Part shown: in pieces, positions 8,546 through 17,244 of the stretch
Layout of the letters: each line of letters starts with the position of its first letter
How positions within the stretch are numbered: the first letter of the stretch is position 1
NCBI RefSeq assembly: GCF_024809855.1
Contig: NZ_JANUEM010000005.1
Span: 124,001 to 188,000, forward strand
From: Rheinheimera pacifica
Lineage (GTDB): Bacteria; Pseudomonadota; Gammaproteobacteria; Enterobacterales; Alteromonadaceae
DNA length: 64,000 nt
Direction: 5' to 3'
The notes under the pieces: generated by a model
What the model was told of the DNA's origin: nothing
The model's input: only the letters and a program-made list of their open reading frames with translations
Database searches by the model: none
Made by a program: the position numbers and the translations under genes

Positions 8546-8794
8546 ATGGCAACTACCAGCTTGAGCTTGGGCGAGCACTGGGAATTGTTTATTAAGAATG
8601 AAGTCTCCAGTGGCCGATACGGCTCTGCCAGCGAAGTGGTGCGCGATGCATTGAGGACACTGGAGGAGCGTAAAAGTAAACTGGAAGCCTTGCGGGCGCA
8701 TTTAGCTGAAGGTGCAAAGCAAGCTGACAGTGGCGACTTCGTTGAAAACTTCAGTATGGATGCGCTTATTCAGCAACTGGATAGTAGCGCTTAA
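8546..8794 (+). CDS. parD: type II antitoxin, ParD/CC2985 family
   Basis: The product is 82 aa. The N-terminus (TSLSLGEHWELFIKNEVSSGRYGSASEVVRDALRTLEE) is the ribbon-helix-helix domain characteristic of the CC2985/ParD1 family and binds operator DNA. The C-terminal half is the acidic helix expected to wrap around the toxin. The ATG at 8546 is preceded by TGAGG at the right distance; an in-frame ATG at 8480 would add 22 hydrophobic residues and is rejected. The stop overlaps the start of parE by one base (TAATG). Confidence 0.92.
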   Translation: MATTSLSLGEHWELFIKNEVSSGRYGSASEVVRDALRTLEERKSKLEALRAHLAEGAKQADSGDFVENFSMDALIQQLDSSA

Positions 8795-9111
8795 TGGTGC
8801 AATCAAAGCAAAAAACTTACCGCGTTACGCTTCGTGTCAGAGATGATTTGATAAATATTGCGCGCTATACAGAGAACCTATGGGGCAAAAAGCAACGTGA
8901 TATCTATTTAAAACTTCTCGGAAAACGTTTTGCCTGGCTTGCCGAAAACCCTTTACTTGGTAAACACCGTACTGATATCCGGCAGGGGTACTACAGTTTT
9001 CCGCAAGGTCAGCACGTGATTTTTTATTTGGTGGGTCAAAATGTTATCGATATTATCGGTGTGCTGCACCAACAGATGGATGTTGTTGGTTACTTTAACG
9101 CGCCTTTATAA
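8794..9111 (+). CDS. parE: type II toxin, ParE/RelE superfamily
   Basis: The product is 105 aa with the ParE/RelE fold: an N-terminal Arg-rich strand, a long helix pair (DDLINIARYTENLWGKKQRDIY), the LLGKHRTDIRQGYY segment containing the conserved Arg, and terminal strands HVIFYLVGQNVIDIIGVLH. ParE toxins poison DNA gyrase. Translational coupling with parD (shared base at 8794) keeps antitoxin ahead of toxin. Both proteins look intact, so the module is probably functional. Sitting alone between housekeeping genes, it is likely an acquired addiction module. Confidence 0.9.
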   Translation: MVQSKQKTYRVTLRVRDDLINIARYTENLWGKKQRDIYLKLLGKRFAWLAENPLLGKHRTDIRQGYYSFPQGQHVIFYLVGQNVIDIIGVLHQQMDVVGYFNAPL

Positions 9112-9128
9112 AGGCTATGCTATAACAG

Positions 9129-9689
9129 CTAAGCTAACTGTAAACACAACCGATGCAAGATTGCTGCTGTAGCGCCCCAGATAAACTTATCCTGATAGGG
9201 CATGGCATGCAGTTGCTGTACTTTACCACGCAGGGGCAGGCTGAACTGATGGCGGTTTTCCTGCTGCAAAAAATGCGTTAACGGCACTTCAAAAATGCCA
9301 GCCACTTCATCTGCCTGTAATAGCCAGTTGCGCTGTGGTGGCAGTAAACCAACCCACGGCACTATGGTAAAACCAGTACTGGTGCTTTGCGGTGGCAGGC
9401 GGCCAAGTAGTTCCACTGCATCAGGTGCTAAACCTATTTCCTCGTGCGCTTCGCGCAAGGCGGCGGTACAGCTGCTTTCGCCGGATTCTATCCGGCCACC
9501 CGGAAAGCTGATTTGACCGGGATGATGGCGTAAATGCAGCGCGCGTTGGGTAAACAGTACATGCAGCTTGTCACCGTAATCAATAATGGGGATCAGCACT
9601 GCGGCTTGCTGTTTATCACTATGCAGTATCGCCCCGGCTTTGGCGGCCGTTTGCAGTAAAAAACGCTGGCGAAACTCTGCAGCAAGCAC
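9129..9689 (-). CDS. Nudix CoA pyrophosphatase (NudL-like)
   Basis: The product is 186 aa with a full Nudix box, GGRIESGESSCTAALREAHEEIG (consensus G-x5-E-x7-REUxEExGU), preceded by LRHHPGQISFPGG, the hallmark of the coenzyme-A pyrophosphatase subgroup (UPF0035). It is expected to hydrolyse CoA and derivatives to 3',5'-ADP and 4'-phosphopantetheine. The start is GTG at 9689, two bases after the pabB stop, with AAGGGG as ribosome-binding site; no better ATG exists. It is co-transcribed with pabB, as in several related gammaproteobacteria. Confidence 0.9.
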   Translation of the reverse strand: MLAAEFRQRFLLQTAAKAGAILHSDKQQAAVLIPIIDYGDKLHVLFTQRALHLRHHPGQISFPGGRIESGESSCTAALREAHEEIGLAPDAVELLGRLPPQSTSTGFTIVPWVGLLPPQRNWLLQADEVAGIFEVPLTHFLQQENRHQFSLPLRGKVQQLHAMPYQDKFIWGATAAILHRLCLQLA

Positions 9690-9691
9690 CT

Positions 9692-11071
9692 TTATTGCCC
9701 CTTAGCTGCCAGTACCGGCAGAATTTTGTTCAGTTTATCTAAAGTTTCCTGATATTCGCTGTTAGCTTCCGAGTCGGCCACTATGCCGCCACCGGCCTGG
9801 CAATGAATTTGCCCTTCGCTGCAAATCAGCGTGCGAATAGCAATATTGGTATCCATATCACCGCTGCTGTTAATATAGCCAATAGCGCCGCAGTACACTG
9901 AGCGGCGCTGTGGCTCTAACTGCTCAATAATTTCCATGGCCCGCACCTTAGGTGCACCGGTAATTGAGCCACCCGGGAAGGCGCCTCGCAGCAAATCGCA
10001 GGCGCTGAATTCTGGCGCCAGAGTGCCGGTTACGGTGCTGACCAAATGATGCACCGCCGGAAAGCTTTCAATGGCAAATAATTGCGGCACGGCAACCGAG
10101 CCCGGCAGACAGACTTTGCCTAAATCGTTACGTAGTAAGTCTACTATCATCACATTTTCGGCGCGATCTTTGGCGGAGTTTCGCAGATTATCGGCTTCTA
10201 CTTCATCTGTCAGCGGGCAGATACCACGTGGCCGTGTGCCTTTAATCGGTTTGGTTTCAACTTTGTTTGCGTGTAGCTGTAAAAAACGCTCCGGTGAGAT
10301 ACTCAGCACGGCACCCTGCGGCAGGCGGATAAAGGCAGAAAAGGGCGCCGCATTTTTATCGCGCAGTTTAAGGTAAGCCTGCCATTCATCGCCGCTATAA
10401 CCGGCGCTAAAGCGCTGTGTCAGGTTAATTTGATAGCAATCACCACTTAGCAGATATTGCTGCACTTGATTAAAACGGGCCACGTAACCAGCCTTATCCA
10501 TATTGGCTTGCCAGTTACCGTTTAAACTAAATGGCGTTGATGCCGGTAGCTTGTGTTGCAGCCTGGCATGCAGCTTCTGCCAGCCGGCTTCGGCCTCGCC
10601 GTAATAATCGACATACCATAACTGCTTTAGTTGTTTATCGAGGATTAGCGCCCGGGGATAAAAGCCCACTGCCATATCCGGCAGGCTGATGTCTGCTTCT
10701 GCGGTGGCGGGCAGCTTCTCAATATAGCGGCCTAAATCGTAGCCAAAGTAGCCCATAGCACCGCCAACAAAGGGCAGGTTGCTAATTGCAGCTTCAGGGA
10801 AATAGCGTTTTAACGCACAGTTCAGCACGGTAAACGGGTTTTCGTTGTAAGTATGAGCACCGTGCTCATCGGTGAGTATGCTTTGCCCGGCTTTGGCTTC
10901 CAGAGTTGCCAGTGGTTCTGCCACTAAAATGTCATAGCGGCTGTTTACGTGCTCTGGCGCGGCTGAGTCCAGCAACATTGCCCAGGGCTGCTGGGCAAAG
11001 TGGCAGAAAAAGCTTAGCAAGTTGTCCGGCGTATCACCGTAAATTTGAGGCGGAATAAGGTACTGCTGCAT
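9692..11071 (-). CDS. pabB: aminodeoxychorismate synthase component I
   Basis: From the ATG at 11071 the product is 459 aa, the usual PabB length, with the conserved PWAMLLDSA and SRYDILVAEP stretches about 28 residues in, as in E. coli PabB. The chorismate-binding domain shows SGDCYQINLTQRF, KPIKGTRPRG (with the catalytic Lys) and GAFPGGSITGAPKVRAMEII. It converts chorismate plus ammonia (supplied by PabA) to 4-amino-4-deoxychorismate for folate synthesis. The frame is open to 11233, overlapping the divergent fumarase start; those codons are not conserved and are left out. It is followed by the CoA pyrophosphatase gene two bases away. Confidence 0.93.
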   Translation of the reverse strand: MQQYLIPPQIYGDTPDNLLSFFCHFAQQPWAMLLDSAAPEHVNSRYDILVAEPLATLEAKAGQSILTDEHGAHTYNENPFTVLNCALKRYFPEAAISNLPFVGGAMGYFGYDLGRYIEKLPATAEADISLPDMAVGFYPRALILDKQLKQLWYVDYYGEAEAGWQKLHARLQHKLPASTPFSLNGNWQANMDKAGYVARFNQVQQYLLSGDCYQINLTQRFSAGYSGDEWQAYLKLRDKNAAPFSAFIRLPQGAVLSISPERFLQLHANKVETKPIKGTRPRGICPLTDEVEADNLRNSAKDRAENVMIVDLLRNDLGKVCLPGSVAVPQLFAIESFPAVHHLVSTVTGTLAPEFSACDLLRGAFPGGSITGAPKVRAMEIIEQLEPQRRSVYCGAIGYINSSGDMDTNIAIRTLICSEGQIHCQAGGGIVADSEANSEYQETLDKLNKILPVLAAKGQ

Positions 11072-11174
11072 GAATGGGGCTAGCCGCTGTTTCTGATGCG
11101 CGCTATCATACCAGCACCCGCTAAAATAGTTAAACATGGCGCTGCCAGAGGCGCCAGAGGACAGGTAAAACAAC

Positions 11175-12695
11175 ATGACGGTTATTCGCCAGCAAGACTT
11201 TATCGACAGCATCGAAGATGCGCTGCAGTACATCTCTTATTATCATCCGCTGGATTTTATCAAAGCGCTGGAAGTGGCCTACCACAAAGAGCAAAACCAG
11301 GCGGCGAAAGATGCCATAGCGCAAATTTTAATTAACTCGCGCATGTCGGCCGAAGGCCACCGGCCTATTTGCCAAGACACCGGCATTGTGACCTGCTTTG
11401 TTAAAATTGGTATGGATGTAAAGTGGGATAAAACCGATATGACAGTACAGCAGATGGTGGATGAAGGTACCCGTCGTGCTTACTTAAACCCGGACAACCC
11501 GTTACGCGCTTCTATTGTGGCAGACCCGGCCGGTGGCCGTAAAAATACCAAAGACAATACGCCCTCTGTAGTACACATTGATTTGGTGGCTGGCCATCAT
11601 GTTGAAGTGATGATTGCCGCCAAAGGCGGTGGCTCGGAAAATAAAACCAAGATGGCGATGTTAAACCCGTCTGATTCTATTGTTGACTGGGTGCTGGAAA
11701 CCTTACCGAAAATGGGGGCAGGCTGGTGCCCGCCGGGTATGCTGGGTATTGGTATTGGCGGCACAGCAGAAAAAGCTGCTGTACTGGCTAAAGAAGCCTT
11801 AATGGAGCCGGTGGATATTCAGGAACTTATCGCTAAAGGTGCAGAAACAGCCGATGAAAAGCTGCGCCTGGAGCTGTACGAAAAAGTAAATAAACTGGGC
11901 ATTGGTGCTCAGGGCCTGGGTGGTTTAACTACGGTAGTTGATGTAAAAATTAATAGTGTACCAACCCATGCCGCAAGTTTGCCGGTAGTGATGATCCCTA
12001 ACTGTGCCGCTACGCGCCATGTGCATTTTCATTTAGACGGCAGCGGCCCGGCTGATATTACACCACCAAAACTGGAAGACTGGCCGCAGGTAACCTGGGA
12101 GCTTGGCGCTAATGTACGCCGGGTAAACCTGGATACGGTAACGCCACAGGAAGTACAGACCTGGCAAGCCGGTGAAACGGTGCTGTTAAGCGGCAAAATG
12201 CTGACCGGACGCGATGCGGCACATAAACGCATTGCCGATATGCTAAATAAAAGCGAAGCATTGCCTGATGGCGTTGACTTTAAAAACCGTTTTATTTATT
12301 ACGTTGGCCCGGTAGATGCGGTGGGCGATGAAGTAGTAGGCCCGGCCGGCCCGACTACTGCCACGCGGATGGATAAATTTACTGACATGATGCTGTCGCA
12401 AACCGGCCTGCTTGGCATGATTGGTAAATCAGAGCGCGGTGATAAAACGGTGGCCAGTATAAAACAGCACAAAGCGGTGTATTTAATGGCAGTGGGCGGT
12501 GCAGCCTACCTGGTATCTAAAGCAATTAAAAAATCCCGTGTGGTGGCTTTTGCCGATTTAGGCATGGAAGCCATTTACGAGTTTGATGTACAGGATATGC
12601 CGGTAACGGTAGCGGTAGACTCCAATGGTAATAACGTGCATCAGCAGGGCCCGGCCATCTGGAAAGTAAATATTCAACAAATGGACAAAGTATAA
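11175..12695 (+). CDS. fumA: class I (iron-sulfur) fumarate hydratase
   Basis: The product is 506 aa, the length common in marine gammaproteobacteria (E. coli FumA/B are ~548). The N-terminal alpha domain has the [4Fe-4S] Cys residues in CQDTGIVTC, in IPNCAATRHVHFH and near WCPPGMLGIGIGG. The C-terminal beta domain contains LLSGKMLTGRDAAHKR and GPTTATRMDKFTD. It interconverts fumarate and (S)-malate in the TCA cycle and is sensitive to oxidants. AGG lies nine bases before the ATG. It is transcribed divergently from pabB with about 100 bp between, and a strong terminator follows. Confidence 0.94.
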   Translation: MTVIRQQDFIDSIEDALQYISYYHPLDFIKALEVAYHKEQNQAAKDAIAQILINSRMSAEGHRPICQDTGIVTCFVKIGMDVKWDKTDMTVQQMVDEGTRRAYLNPDNPLRASIVADPAGGRKNTKDNTPSVVHIDLVAGHHVEVMIAAKGGGSENKTKMAMLNPSDSIVDWVLETLPKMGAGWCPPGMLGIGIGGTAEKAAVLAKEALMEPVDIQELIAKGAETADEKLRLELYEKVNKLGIGAQGLGGLTTVVDVKINSVPTHAASLPVVMIPNCAATRHVHFHLDGSGPADITPPKLEDWPQVTWELGANVRRVNLDTVTPQEVQTWQAGETVLLSGKMLTGRDAAHKRIADMLNKSEALPDGVDFKNRFIYYVGPVDAVGDEVVGPAGPTTATRMDKFTDMMLSQTGLLGMIGKSERGDKTVASIKQHKAVYLMAVGGAAYLVSKAIKKSRVVAFADLGMEAIYEFDVQDMPVTVAVDSNGNNVHQQGPAIWKVNIQQMDKV

Positions 12696-12702
12696 TTGCG
12701 CC

Positions 12703-12735
12703 AGGGCTGTAGCATTGCTGCGGCCTTATTTTTTT
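12703..12735 (+). terminator. rho-independent terminator after fumarase
   Basis: AGGGCTGTAGC (12703-12713) and GCTGCGGCCTT (12717-12727) pair fully, with three G-T wobbles, around a 3-nt loop and are followed by ATTTTTTT. It ends eight bases after the fumarase stop region and is in the right orientation. Confidence 0.75.
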
Positions 12736-12766
12736 CAGCTATAACAAAAAAATCCAGGGAATACGC

Positions 12767-14788
12767 ATGAAAAAGACCTTACTTACGCTGGCACTGTTAG
12801 CAACAGGCAGTGCACTGGCTAAAGCTCCGCTGACGGTGGAGCATTTAAACCAGTTTAATAAACTGCATGATGTGGTGCTGTCACCCGATGGCCGCTTTTT
12901 GGTTTACGGCCAAACCAACGGTGGTTTTAGCCCGGCAGATACTTCCAGCGACTTATACCTGATGGATTTATCCAATCTGAATAAACTGACCCGTTTAACC
13001 CAGAGCGCCGGGCGTGAAAGCCAGCTGCAGTGGGCGAATGATGGCCAGAGTATCTATTTTATTGCTAACCGTAGTGGTACTAACCAGGTGTGGCAGTTGC
13101 CACTATATGGCGGTGAGGCAATGCAAATTACAGATTTACCGCTGCCGGTAGAAGGTTTTAAAGTTTCTGCAAATAATAAACACCTGGCACTGGCATTGTC
13201 GGTAAAGCCGGGTTGTCAGAACCTGCAATGTTCGCTGGATGCTAAAGCGGCGGATGCCGCGAAGAAAGACACTGCCATGGCGTTTGATCAGTTAATGGTA
13301 CGCCATTGGGACAGCTGGTTAACACCGTACCGCAGTCATTTGCATATTGCAGAGCTTGGTAAGGGTACTGTGAAAAATGCAACTAACCTGATGGGTGAAT
13401 GGAATACTGATATCGCTGGTATGAACGAAGTTGCTTTTACCCCGGATAACGAAAACCTGGTATTTAGCGCTAAAATCCCGGCTGAAGATCAGGCCTGGCA
13501 TACCAACTACGACATCTTTAAAGTGGCGGTAGGCGGTGGTGAAAAGCAAAATATGACAGCCGAAAACCCAGCCTGGGATGCGCAGCCATCGTTTTCAAAT
13601 GACGGCCGTTTTATGGCCTACAAAGCCATGAGTAAGCCACAGGCTGAAGCCGATAAATTCAGTTTAATTTTGCTGGATATGGTAACCGGGCAGCGTAATG
13701 AACTGGCACCGGAGTTTGATCGCTCAATCAGTGATTACAAATTCGGCCCGGATAACCGTACTATTTATGTCACTACTCAGGATGTAGGCCAATACAGCAT
13801 TTACGCCATTAACACCAGTTTTGGTGATGTGCGCAAAGTGTATGGCGACGGCACAGCCGGTGCATTGAACGTAGCCAGTGACAAAATTGTGTTTACTAAC
13901 CATAAACTGGACATGCCGCCTGAGGTGTTCCAACTGAGCCCGGATGGTGGCAGCTTAACGCAACTGACGGATATTAACGCCAATTGGCGCAAAGAGGTGC
14001 AGTTCGGCGACTATGAACAATTCAGCTTTAAAGGCGCAGACGACGCTACGGTATATGGCTATCTGGTAAAACCGTGGAATTTTGATGCGAAGAAAAAATA
14101 CCCGATGGCGTTTTTAGTACACGGCGGGCCGCAGGGCAGTTTTGGTAATATGTTTAACGAGCGCTGGAATGCGCAAATGTACGCTGCCAAAGGCTATGCG
14201 GTGGTGATGGTAGACTTTCATGGTTCTACCGGTTATGGCCAGGCGTTTACCGATTCGATCAGTCGTGACTGGGGTGGTAAGCCACTGGAAGATCTGAAAA
14301 AAGGTTTTGACTATATAGTTCAGGCTCAGCCATGGATTGACGCTAACCGCGCCTGTGCGCTGGGAGCGTCTTACGGTGGCTATATGATGAACTGGATTGC
14401 CGGTAACTGGCCAACCGGGTTTAAATGCCTGGTAAACCATGCTGGTTTGTATGATATGCCAAGCTTTTACGGCAGCACGGAAGAACTGTGGTTTCCGGAG
14501 TTTGATTTAGGCGGCCCGGCTTGGCAGACAGAATCAGACTACCAAAAGTTTAACCCGGCGGCATTAGCTGATAAGTGGCAAACACCTATGCTGGTTATTC
14601 ATGGCTTAAAAGATTACCGCGTACCTTATGCACAGGGATTAGGCGCTTTTACTAACCTGCAGCGTAAAGGTATCGACTCGCGCCTGGTGATTTTTCCGGA
14701 TGAAAATCACTGGATCTTAAATAAAGATAACCGCGTGCGCTGGTATAACGAAGTGTTTCAATGGCTGGACAAGTACACTAAGGGGTAA
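12767..14788 (+). CDS. S9-family prolyl oligopeptidase / dipeptidyl peptidase (exported)
   Basis: The product is 673 aa. A signal peptide (MKKTLLTLALLATGSALA) is followed by a beta-propeller region with Asp-box repeats (LVYGQTNGG, IYFIANRSGTNQVW and similar) over residues ~30-380. A C-terminal alpha/beta hydrolase domain follows: GGPQGSFG oxyanion region, GASYGGYM with the nucleophile Ser, HGLKDYRVPY with the Asp and FPDENHWIL with the His. The fold cleaves dipeptides or short peptides, often at Pro or Ala, in the periplasm. AGGGA precedes the ATG by six bases. It stands between terminators as a single gene. Confidence 0.92.
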   Translation: MKKTLLTLALLATGSALAKAPLTVEHLNQFNKLHDVVLSPDGRFLVYGQTNGGFSPADTSSDLYLMDLSNLNKLTRLTQSAGRESQLQWANDGQSIYFIANRSGTNQVWQLPLYGGEAMQITDLPLPVEGFKVSANNKHLALALSVKPGCQNLQCSLDAKAADAAKKDTAMAFDQLMVRHWDSWLTPYRSHLHIAELGKGTVKNATNLMGEWNTDIAGMNEVAFTPDNENLVFSAKIPAEDQAWHTNYDIFKVAVGGGEKQNMTAENPAWDAQPSFSNDGRFMAYKAMSKPQAEADKFSLILLDMVTGQRNELAPEFDRSISDYKFGPDNRTIYVTTQDVGQYSIYAINTSFGDVRKVYGDGTAGALNVASDKIVFTNHKLDMPPEVFQLSPDGGSLTQLTDINANWRKEVQFGDYEQFSFKGADDATVYGYLVKPWNFDAKKKYPMAFLVHGGPQGSFGNMFNERWNAQMYAAKGYAVVMVDFHGSTGYGQAFTDSISRDWGGKPLEDLKKGFDYIVQAQPWIDANRACALGASYGGYMMNWIAGNWPTGFKCLVNHAGLYDMPSFYGSTEELWFPEFDLGGPAWQTESDYQKFNPAALADKWQTPMLVIHGLKDYRVPYAQGLGAFTNLQRKGIDSRLVIFPDENHWILNKDNRVRWYNEVFQWLDKYTKG

Positions 14789-14802
14789 TGTATTCAGCTT
14801 TT

Positions 14803-14864
14803 GCGGCAGTAGTATTTACCGGTGGTATGCAAATATTACCCGCACCCGGTATTTACCCTGCCGC
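14803..14864. repeat. long imperfect hairpin 1 of a tandem pair
   Basis: GCGGCAG (14803-14809) pairs with CTGCCGC (14858-14864), and the pairing continues inward through TATTTACCGG-like arms. It lies 15 bp after the S9 peptidase stop and could serve in termination or mRNA stabilisation, but there is no T-run. Confidence 0.5.
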
Positions 14865-14868
14865 TTTA

Positions 14869-14932
14869 GCCGTGGTAATAAACCCTGATATATGGCTCAA
14901 TATCAGCAGTATAAGCGTTTATTTACCACGGC
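14869..14932. repeat. long near-perfect hairpin 2 of a tandem pair
   Basis: GCCGTGGTAATAAAC (14869-14883) pairs with GTTTATTTACCACGGC (14917-14932) with a single bulge, leaving a 33-nt loop. It follows hairpin 1 by four bases. The pair is unlike a simple terminator and resembles REP/BIME-type palindromic units; function unknown. Confidence 0.5.
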
Positions 14933-15018
14933 GAAAATGTGTTGGTACAACTGTTGCGTAGTTAATACCAGCTGCACTTCTGCAGCACAGTTTATTTAAC
15001 AACTGAAGGAGATTTGAC

Positions 15019-15396
15019 ATGAAAAAACATATCAATTCTGCGCTGGTATTAGCTTTATCACTGGTGTCTGCTTCGGCATTGGCTGCCGACAGCAAGTTTA
15101 ATGAAATTGATCAGGACAATAATGGTTCAATTTCTAAAACAGAGTTTGAAAGACATATCGGCGATCGTTTTTTTGGCAAGATGGACCGCAACAGTGATGG
15201 CATGATTGATGAAAGCGAGTTTAGCGGTACCCGTTTTGGTAGCAAACTAGCCGATTTTGATCGCGATGGTGACAGCCGTTTAACTCAGGCCGAGTTATAC
15301 AATGGCTTGTTTGAAAAATTCGATACCAACCGTGACATGGTACTGGACAAAGAAGAGTGGAAAAAAGTTCAGGGCGCTGGCATCGTTGCGAAATAA
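15019..15396 (+). CDS. exported EF-hand calcium-binding protein
   Basis: The product is 125 aa with a signal peptide ending at ALAA. The rest is made of EF-hand loops: DQDNNGSISKTE, DRNSDGMIDESE, DRDGDSRLTQAE and DTNRDMVLDKEE. The first two are canonical 12-residue D-x-D/N-x-D/N-G loops ending in Glu. The third has Ser and the fourth Met where Gly is usual, so affinity may vary. Such small periplasmic calmodulin-like proteins are common in Alteromonadales, and their partners are unknown. AAGGAG lies seven bases before the ATG. Confidence 0.9.
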   Translation: MKKHINSALVLALSLVSASALAADSKFNEIDQDNNGSISKTEFERHIGDRFFGKMDRNSDGMIDESEFSGTRFGSKLADFDRDGDSRLTQAELYNGLFEKFDTNRDMVLDKEEWKKVQGAGIVAK

Positions 15397-15409
15397 CACT
15401 ATGATGGTG

Positions 15410-15440
15410 CGCCTGAGCAGGCCAGCTTCTCAGGCGTTTT
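15410..15440 (+). terminator. rho-independent terminator after EF-hand gene
   Basis: CGCCTGAG (15410-15417) and CTCAGGCG (15429-15436) form a perfect 8-bp stem with an 11-nt loop, followed by TTTT and a T-rich stretch. Confidence 0.7.
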
Positions 15441-15533
15441 CGCTATTTTACTTCCTTCCTGTGCGATACCTTTCTTATTCTGTTGTGCTATAAAGCTGCT
15501 GTAATAAACCCAACTCCAATACCAGGGTCAGCT

Positions 15534-15890
15534 ATGAACTTTTCACAATGCCGTGATTACTGCCTGATGCAACTTCAAAGCATCGAGGACTTTCCGTTTG
15601 GTCCGGATCTCTACGTTTATAAAGTGGCCGGTAAAATTTTTGCAATCTTAGCTGAACAGCAAAGTGTCGGGCGGGTAAATCTGAAATGTGATCCGGCAGA
15701 AGCTTTGATGCTACGCGATATTTTTCCGGCCATTACGCCCGGTTACCATATGAACAAACAGCATTGGAACACCGTACTGCTTGATGGCAGCGTACCCGAA
15801 AATGAAATAAGACGGCAGATTGAGAACTCGTATCAGTTAGTGATTAACAGCCTGCCGAAAGCAAAAAGGCCGATGTTAAGCTCAACCTGA
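15534..15890 (+). CDS. MmcQ/YjbR-family protein
   Basis: The product is 118 aa and shows the YjbR fold features: a YVYKVAGKIFAIL strand pair, RVNLKCDPAEALMLRD, PGYHMNKQHWNTVLLDGSVP and a C-terminal IENSYQLVINSLPKAKR helix. The family has a 'double wing' fold related to MotA-type DNA-binding domains, but its role is not established. The start at 15534 matches the family N-terminus (CRDYCL) and has AGGG upstream; an in-frame ATG at 15483 lies too close to the preceding terminator. Confidence 0.88.
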   Translation: MNFSQCRDYCLMQLQSIEDFPFGPDLYVYKVAGKIFAILAEQQSVGRVNLKCDPAEALMLRDIFPAITPGYHMNKQHWNTVLLDGSVPENEIRRQIENSYQLVINSLPKAKRPMLSST

Positions 15891-15970
15891 ATTTAGTGAG
15901 GCAATTTCTGAACTTTAGCCATAGTGCTGAGCCTTACGGCAGAGTCTGAATGTTTTGCGCGGAGTGCTAA

Positions 15971-16597
15971 ATGCCAGTTTTCTTTGTGTTGTCCCATCAC
16001 TTAAAATTAACCTTGTTATTGCTGCTGTGGTTATTGCCGCTGCGCAGTATGGCAGACACATTCAGTGATAAATTGGTGGCTGCTGCGCTTGAACGCACCG
16101 AGCATAAGGTGCGCTATGATGGCCGCTATATGCGCATTGCTTATCCTAATGGTGACGTACCGGCTGATATGGGGGTTTGCACCGATGTAGTGATCCGCAG
16201 TTACCGTGCACTGGATATCGATTTACAGCAATTAGTGCACGAGGATATGCGTGATAACTTTACGTTATATCCATCGAAACGAATTTGGGGTTTAACCAGG
16301 CCGGACAGTAATATTGATCATCGCCGTGTGCCGAATTTACAAGCATTTTTCAGCCGTCACGGTGAAAGTTTAGCGGTAAGCCAGCAGGGTAGTCATTACC
16401 AACCCGGAGATCTGGTTACCTGGATGTTACCGGGTAATTTGCCGCACATAGGCATAGTGGTGGATAAAACCTCTACCGACGGCCAACGGCCATTAATTGT
16501 GCATAATATCGGTGCCGGGCCGGTACTGGCTGATATGCTGTTTGATTACAGCATTACCGGCCATTACCGCTTTATGCCTGGTGCAGGTTCTCAGTAG
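15971..16597 (+). CDS. DUF1287 protein, exported
   Basis: The product is 208 aa with a hydrophobic signal segment (residues 10-26). The DUF1287 domain shows YDGRYMRIAYPNGDVPADMGVCTDVVIR, IDHRRVPNL and PGDLVTWMLPGNLPHIGIV. The conserved Cys in GVCTDV and His in LPHIGIV are arranged as in NlpC/P60-type cysteine peptidases, so a cell-wall amidase or peptidase role is plausible but unproven. It is convergent with the frnE-like gene, with three bases between the stops. Confidence 0.85.
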   Translation: MPVFFVLSHHLKLTLLLLLWLLPLRSMADTFSDKLVAAALERTEHKVRYDGRYMRIAYPNGDVPADMGVCTDVVIRSYRALDIDLQQLVHEDMRDNFTLYPSKRIWGLTRPDSNIDHRRVPNLQAFFSRHGESLAVSQQGSHYQPGDLVTWMLPGNLPHIGIVVDKTSTDGQRPLIVHNIGAGPVLADMLFDYSITGHYRFMPGAGSQ

Positions 16598-16599
16598 CT

Positions 16600-17244
16600 T
16601 TACGTCATTTCTGTGGCAATTTGCTGTAAGCTGGCAGCCAGTTGGGCAGGCTCTTGCGCTCCGGAGATCAGGTAGCGGTTATTGATAATAAATGCCGGTA
16701 CCGATGAAATACCGGCCTGCTGATATTGAGCAATATCTTCAGTTACGCTATCGCTATAATCATTACCGGCCAAAATACGCTCAGCCTGAGCTTTATCCAA
16801 GCCGGCCTGTTTGGCGCAGTTAGCCAATACTGTTGCGTCAGATACATCTTTGGCTTCACCAAAATAAGCTTCGAATAATGCCAGCTTCATAGCGGTGGCC
16901 TTGTTCTGTGTGGCGGCCCATTTGACCAGCCGGTGACCATCAAAAGTATTACAGGTATAGCGTTGCTGCATTTTGCTGAAGTTAAGTCCTAAATCAGCAG
17001 CTATTTGCATCATATTGGCCTGGGCTGCGCGCATTTCATCTTCGCTACGGCCATACTTGCGGCTAAGCGCCGGTAAGATGGGCTCCTGAACGGCGTTTTT
17101 ATCCGGGTTTAGTTCAAACGCATGCCACTCCAACTCAATTTGTAGCTGCGGTACAGTTAATAGCGCTTGTTGCAGTCTGGCATAGCCTATTGCGCACCAG
17201 GGGCAGGCAATATCTGATACCAGATCAATTTTCAGTGTTGTCAT
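16600..17244 (-). CDS. DsbA-family (FrnE-like) cytoplasmic oxidoreductase
   Basis: The product is 214 aa with no signal peptide. It begins MTTLKIDLVSDIACPWCAIG, placing the CPWC redox motif at residues 14-17, and has the cis-Pro loop ISSVPAF late in the chain. This matches FrnE/2-hydroxychromene-2-carboxylate isomerase-type DsbA proteins, which handle cytoplasmic disulfides under oxidative stress. Its start overlaps the dsbA stop by four bases (ATGA), so the two are translated in tandem: one periplasmic, one cytoplasmic thiol oxidase. Confidence 0.88.
   Translation of the reverse strand: MTTLKIDLVSDIACPWCAIGYARLQQALLTVPQLQIELEWHAFELNPDKNAVQEPILPALSRKYGRSEDEMRAAQANMMQIAADLGLNFSKMQQRYTCNTFDGHRLVKWAATQNKATAMKLALFEAYFGEAKDVSDATVLANCAKQAGLDKAQAERILAGNDYSDSVTEDIAQYQQAGISSVPAFIINNRYLISGAQEPAQLAASLQQIATEMT

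Noticed and set aside
9692..11233. Long 513-aa form of PabB
   Set aside because: The extra 54 residues overlap the divergent fumarase start and have no counterpart in PabB; the Met at 11071 gives the normal length.
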